Part shown: positions 5,604 to 6,671 of the stretch, one piece after another
Layout of the letters: the number at the start of each line of letters is the position of its first letter
Numbering within the stretch: position 1 is the first letter of the stretch
Source: Kiritimatiellia bacterium
GTDB lineage: Bacteria; Verrucomicrobiota; Kiritimatiellia; RFP12; UBA1067
DNA length: 6,671 nt
Direction of reading: 5' to 3'
Assembly (NCBI GenBank): GCA_028701555.1
Contig: JAQVQN010000140.1
Span: 1-6,671 of the forward strand
Made by a program: the position numbers and the translations under genes
The notes under the pieces: generated by a model
Seen by the model: the letters and a program-made list of their open reading frames with translations, nothing else
What the model was told of the DNA's origin: nothing
The model's database searches: none

Positions 5604-6329
5604 ATGCTTGAAGTTGATCGCATAACTTTTTCTTACGGCCGACGGCGTGTGGTTGACGAGGTATCGTTTGATATCGCGCCCGGCGAGATTGTGGCTCTTA
5701 CCGGTCCCAACGGTGCGGGCAAAACCTCGCTGATCAAGATACTTGCGTGCCTTTTGATGCAGGATGACGGGTGTGTGCGTCTGGATGAGGTTGACCCTTT
5801 GGTGCGCCCGGTCAAATACCGGCGATGGATTGGTTATCTCTCTGAGCGCTGTCCGCTTTACGACGAGATGCGGGTGGACGAGTACCTCACATATCGTGTG
5901 CTGCTCAAAGGCGAGCGCAGCCTGCGTGTGAGGCGCCGCGTCAGCGAAGCTTTGGAGATGTGCGGTCTGATTGATGTAGCCGCCAACCGCATACGTCTGT
6001 TGTCGCAGGGCTACCGCAAGCGCGTCGGGTTGGCCGAAGCGGTGGCTCTGCATCCGCGGCTGCTGTTGCTGGATGATTTGCTGGCAGGGATAGATGCCGG
6101 ACAGCGAAAAAAGACCGCCGCGCTTTTATCGGCAGCTTCTGCCCGCTCGGCGGTGTTGGTGTCGGGGCATGAGCTTCACGATCTTATGCCGTGGTGCACG
6201 CGTTTTCTGGTAATGTCGCAAGGCCGGATCGTGGCGTCCTTGCGTTCTAACGAGCACAGCCGTGAAGAGCTTCTGGGGCTGATCGAGGCGCATGTTGCGG
6301 GTGACCGCGTGGAGGGAGCGGAAGCATGA
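5604..6329 (+). CDS. ABC exporter ATP-binding protein, GldA/ABC-2 type, with altered Walker B
   Basis: A 241-residue nucleotide-binding subunit that should power the permease starting at 6326. Motifs are Walker A GPNGAGKTS (34-42), a Q-loop region IGYLSERCPLYDEM (76-89) with Glu in place of Gln, as I recall for GldA-like proteins, the signature LSQGYRKRVGLAEA (133-146), Walker B LLLLDD (153-158), a D-loop AGIDAGQ (161-167) and an H-loop histidine, H189, in LVSGHELHD. The usual LDEPTSGLDPNQ is here LDDLLAGIDAGQ, so the catalytic glutamate is replaced by aspartate (D158) and the proline that follows by leucine. Hydrolysis may be slow, or the family may tolerate the change. The gene starts 3 bases after the phosphohexomutase and overlaps the permease by four bases (ATGA), a classical coupled arrangement. 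The substrate is unknown; gliding motility itself is not implied. Confidence 0.9.
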   Translation: MLEVDRITFSYGRRRVVDEVSFDIAPGEIVALTGPNGAGKTSLIKILACLLMQDDGCVRLDEVDPLVRPVKYRRWIGYLSERCPLYDEMRVDEYLTYRVLLKGERSLRVRRRVSEALEMCGLIDVAANRIRLLSQGYRKRVGLAEAVALHPRLLLLDDLLAGIDAGQRKKTAALLSAASARSAVLVSGHELHDLMPWCTRFLVMSQGRIVASLRSNEHSREELLGLIEAHVAGDRVEGAEA

Positions 6330-6671
6330 GGGTTGTTTATGCGATATGGCTGCGAGAGGTGCGCGCGCTTTTGGGCGCGTTATCCTGCGGGGTCGCCTTG
6401 GCGGCTTTTCTTTCGGCTTACGGATGGACTTTCGGCATGCTGCTGCGTGAAAACGAGGGTAGCGTTTTGCAGATACAGAGCCTGTGGGGTGTGTCTGTCG
6501 CGCCGTGGCTGCCGGTTTTTAGCGCCATCATCACGACGCGGCTGTTTGCAGAAGAACGTTCTACGGGCATGATCGAGATGCTGATGTCCTCGCCTGTGCG
6601 TGAGCGTGAAGTGGTGGCAGGCAAATTTTTGTCGTCTTTCACGGTGGTGCTGCTGGCACTGATAATTTCGA
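6326..6671 (+). CDS. ABC-2 type permease subunit (GldF-like), 3' partial
   Basis: The ATG at 6326 overlaps the ATPase stop codon (ATGA), with GGAGGG at 6311-6316 as ribosome site. The frame stays open for 115 codons to the window edge. The translation starts MRVVYAIWLREVRALLGALS, followed by a first membrane segment at about residues 15-40, a periplasmic-like polar stretch, a hydrophobic segment at about 56-72, the motif RLFAEERSTGMIEMLMSSPV (72-91) with REREVVAGKF (92-101), and the beginning of another membrane segment (FLSSFTVVLLALIIS, 101-115). The (F)AEER-TG-E-L---PV---E-V-GK pattern is characteristic of ABC-2 permeases of the GldF/NosY/CcmB-like group, where it forms the amphipathic coupling helix facing the ATPase. 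It should form an exporter with the upstream ATPase in the inner membrane. Later membrane segments, and a possible GldG-type partner gene, lie outside the window. Confidence 0.88.
   Translation, partial: MRVVYAIWLREVRALLGALSCGVALAAFLSAYGWTFGMLLRENEGSVLQIQSLWGVSVAPWLPVFSAIITTRLFAEERSTGMIEMLMSSPVREREVVAGKFLSSFTVVLLALIIS

Noticed and set aside
5556..6053. A 165-codon open frame on the minus strand, antisense to the ABC ATPase
   Set aside because: Shadow of a gene with intact Walker A and signature motifs; no recognisable domain.
6333..6572. A 79-codon plus-strand open frame near the right edge
   Set aside because: It is out of frame with the ABC-2 permease that starts at 6326 and continues past the window; the Cys/Arg-rich translation has no motif.

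Overview
The window (about 60% G+C by eye, densely coded) reads as a chromosomal segment of a Gram-negative-type bacterium, most plausibly from the Planctomycetes-Verrucomicrobia-Chlamydiae side (Kiritimatiellota, Lentisphaerota or Verrucomicrobiota). The reasons are the combination of a pyrophosphate-type phosphofructokinase, a stand-alone LUD-domain protein, a C-terminal DUF721 protein, a GldA/GldF-like ABC exporter, and a GC-rich palindromic intergenic element of a kind I associate with those genomes. This placement is inference from recall, not a search.

Layout. (1) Bases 1-1027, plus strand: the 3' part of a CRISPR-associated ring-nuclease-type protein (Cas_NE0113/SSO2081-like) with a C-terminal winged-helix region. 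Its frame is open to the window edge, so the start lies upstream, and a type III CRISPR locus may lie there too. (2) Bases 1028-1196: a non-coding gap between convergent genes, holding four tandem heptamers and a palindromic element flanked by imperfect direct repeats. (3) Minus strand: a DUF721/DciA-like gene (2405 to 1881) followed 27 bases later by a LUD-domain gene with a four-cysteine motif (1853 to 1197), probably one transcript. (4) Bases 2406-2458: a short divergent regulatory region with candidate back-to-back promoters. (5) Plus strand from 2459 to the end, probably one or two operons: PPi-type phosphofructokinase, a small coiled-coil membrane protein of unknown function, a phosphomannomutase/phosphoglucomutase, an ABC ATPase and the start of its ABC-2 permease. 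The last three are nearly contiguous (3-base gap, then an ATGA overlap).

How the genes fit together. The plus-strand run pairs central sugar-phosphate chemistry (reversible fructose-6-phosphate phosphorylation and hexose-phosphate isomerisation towards cell-envelope sugars) with a membrane exporter. The minus-strand pair links a probable replication accessory protein with a LUD protein whose job is unknown. The left-hand ring nuclease stands apart from these housekeeping genes and is the only visible trace of a defence island. The most interesting points are that protein and its winged helix, the palindromic element, and the unusual Walker B region of the ABC ATPase.
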